This document shows, piece by piece, positions 62,777 to 64,000 of a stretch of 64,000 nucleotides of DNA. A model generated the notes under the pieces. That model made no database searches. It was not told where the DNA came from and was given only the letters and a program-made list of their open reading frames with translations. Both the position numbers and the translations under genes were made by a program. The stretch is from Bacillota bacterium (GTDB lineage: Bacteria > Bacillota > Clostridia > Lachnospirales > Lachnospiraceae), in NCBI GenBank assembly GCA_023460575.1, contig JAEWPQ010000202.1, positions 10,055-74,054 of the forward strand, written 5' to 3'. How positions within the stretch are numbered: position 1 is the stretch's first letter; every line of letters begins with the position of its first letter.

Positions 62777-64000
62777 TCAAGCTGCTCTTCCTCTAGGGAT
62801 ACAAACGATGTCAAATCGCCCTGTACCAAATTTGAACCAGTTCAGGTTGAATAAGTATCCGCTTCCTCCCGTAAATTTCAAATATAAGTCATGCTTTCCG
62901 CTCACCCCGCTAACATTGCACGTTGCAGCAGCCCAGGTCTGCCACCCCCCGGTCCCGGCAACCGGACAAGTCCCTATCAAAGTCCCGTTAAGACTATCCA
63001 GCCTGATCTCAATATTCCCTCCGCTGGCGGCACTGGCGACTCTGGCCTGAAAGCTTGCAGCACCACTGCCGAAATCAATATCGCTGTAAACTGCATAATC
63101 CCCGTTTTCGATATATCCGACATTCTCCCCACCTTCCGTACAGCTTTCGGTTTGAACTCCCGATTGGTTATTGTAACTCTCCGCTTCGATCTGTGTAAAG
63201 GCCGGTCTTGGGTCAGGAGTTGGCGGAACACCCCCAGAATCTAATCCGGCACCATCAAACGGAATGACGATAACCTTACTGCCATGACTGTCGTTGCCCA
63301 AGTCCTGGTCTTTTGCAACGTCTATCACCGCGAGTGTCATCGCAACCACATGGCCATTCACCATATACACATTGGGACGTTCTATTTTATTCCAATGATT
63401 GACCGTACCATTTGAATAGCGGATAAAATTCGCTGTCGGGTCATAGGCGTATCCCGGTTCTAATTTCCAGTTACTGATACCATCCTGGGAAGTGATGTGA
63501 TACGCCTTACGTGTATCCCACTTATTGACAATAACATGATAAAGGCCACCACTATACCACATAACCGGATCTTCCATATTGACTGTCGGACAACCGGGAA
63601 TCTTCGCATAAATATTAGTTCCCTGAATGGTGTAAGGTCCAAGGACATTATCAGCAATACCAATTACCCCATCTCTTTCAATCAACCCATAACGTCCATC
63701 CGGACGAAGCATAATGTAAACATTGGACGCTGTATATTTGGATGAGTAAGCATTTGGAGCAATCGATACACTACCCAGCTTTGACCATGGCCCATCCAGG
63801 GAATTGGATACAAAAATGTCCGCCGGCCGCCTGGTTTCACTCACGAGGATCGCATACCGCCCGTCTTTCAGTTGCAGCGGAACCACGTTGTGACCTTTAC
63901 CGCCCTGATCGTTGGGCCAGCACATACCTTTGTCTGTATAAGGTCCATACAGATTGGAGCTCGTCGCATGAACAGCCACAGAGCCAAACCACCCGTTGTG
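62777..64000 (-). CDS. GH43-like five-bladed propeller enzyme with CBM6 (5' end beyond window)
   Basis: The frame is open to base 64000, so the start and signal peptide lie outside; 407 residues are visible. The N-terminal part shows propeller strands (GHNVVPLQLKDGRYAILVSE, NMEDPVMWYSGGLYHVIVNK, NKIERPNVYMVNGHVVAM) with the acidic ED and ERPN segments seen in GH43/GH117-like arabinan or galactan enzymes. After a Pro-rich linker (SGGVPPTPDPRP) comes a CBM6 (about 270-395; AESYNNQSGVQTE, GYIENGDYAVY, FNLNWFKFG). It is probably secreted and acts on plant polysaccharide side chains. The substrate is not fixed. Confidence 0.82.
   Translation of the reverse strand, partial: HNGWFGSVAVHATSSNLYGPYTDKGMCWPNDQGGKGHNVVPLQLKDGRYAILVSETRRPADIFVSNSLDGPWSKLGSVSIAPNAYSSKYTASNVYIMLRPDGRYGLIERDGVIGIADNVLGPYTIQGTNIYAKIPGCPTVNMEDPVMWYSGGLYHVIVNKWDTRKAYHITSQDGISNWKLEPGYAYDPTANFIRYSNGTVNHWNKIERPNVYMVNGHVVAMTLAVIDVAKDQDLGNDSHGSKVIVIPFDGAGLDSGGVPPTPDPRPAFTQIEAESYNNQSGVQTESCTEGGENVGYIENGDYAVYSDIDFGSGAASFQARVASAASGGNIEIRLDSLNGTLIGTCPVAGTGGWQTWAAATCNVSGVSGKHDLYLKFTGGSGYLFNLNWFKFGTGRFDIVCIPRGRAA

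Overview
The window looks like chromosomal DNA of an anaerobic, probably spore-forming, low-GC Gram-positive, most likely a saccharolytic or pectinolytic Lachnospiraceae/Clostridium-type organism. Evidence: a four-gene Hnd-type NADP-reducing [FeFe] hydrogenase operon, a rubrerythrin, paired Csp-like subtilases of the kind used in clostridial spore germination, LicT-controlled PTS sugar genes, pectate lyase and pectin/CBM remnants, and strong AGGAGG-type ribosome sites before most genes. The species cannot be named from the sequence alone. LAYOUT. 1-3.7 kb: a cut-off FAD/iron-sulfur oxidoreductase and HypB, divergent from a FadR-type regulator with its own operator, then a small Cys/Asn-rich protein. 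3.9-9.0 kb: an arsenic region. On the minus strand are two arsR genes, acr3, a collapsed arsD-arsA scar and arsC, preceded by broken marR and ArsN-like acetyltransferase pieces. On the plus strand are a third arsR, an ArsP-like permease and a Cys-tagged thioredoxin-fold protein. 9.0-17.9 kb: a PTS/beta-glucuronide locus (EIIA, GH2 beta-glucuronidase with an in-frame amber codon, EIIBC, LicT antiterminator, DUF2264, GH88 unsaturated glucuronyl hydrolase, GH1 6-phospho-beta-glucosidase). Three LicT-type RNA antiterminators tie it together. 18.0-20.5 kb: a MerR regulator, a 19-bp-spacer MerR promoter driving a TrmO-like methyltransferase, and an AraC-GyrI regulator. 20.5-27.4 kb: a six-gene minus-strand cassette of unknown function (small secreted protein, two lipoproteins, ABC ATPase, permease, permease-lipoprotein fusion). 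This is the best candidate for an undescribed system. 27.8-39.3 kb: a lipoprotein, a phage-type sigma-like protein, an endolysin-like amidase, a pectate lyase, an MFS exporter, a NahK-like kinase, an alpha/beta hydrolase, a two-component system and several gene remnants. 39.4-41.6 kb: a radical SAM protein plus two AsnC-type siroheme-decarboxylase-like proteins. 41.7-48.7 kb: a CobW-permease fusion with its DUF1980 partner, then two divergent DtxR regulators flanking an iron-box promoter and a feoA-feoB operon with a 32-residue membrane peptide at its head. 48.8-52.5 kb: a chrA remnant and two tandem Csp-like subtilases, one lacking the catalytic serine. 52.5-57.7 kb: hndDCBA and a divergent rubrerythrin. 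57.7-64 kb: a broken MerR gene, mgtE, a tRNA/tmRNA 3'-end-like relic, a chemoreceptor, and a cut-off GH43-like/CBM6 enzyme. HOW THE GENES WORK TOGETHER. The PTS locus would import phosphorylated beta-glucoside/glucuronide-type disaccharides. GH1, GH88, GH2 and possibly DUF2264 would then split them, with LicT sensing flux. The Feo genes are under DtxR/iron control. Hnd links pyridine nucleotide redox to H2. The large number of deletion scars (arsDA, marR, arsN-like, chrA, MerR, pectinase/CBM, an amber uidA) shows active gene decay between functional operons.
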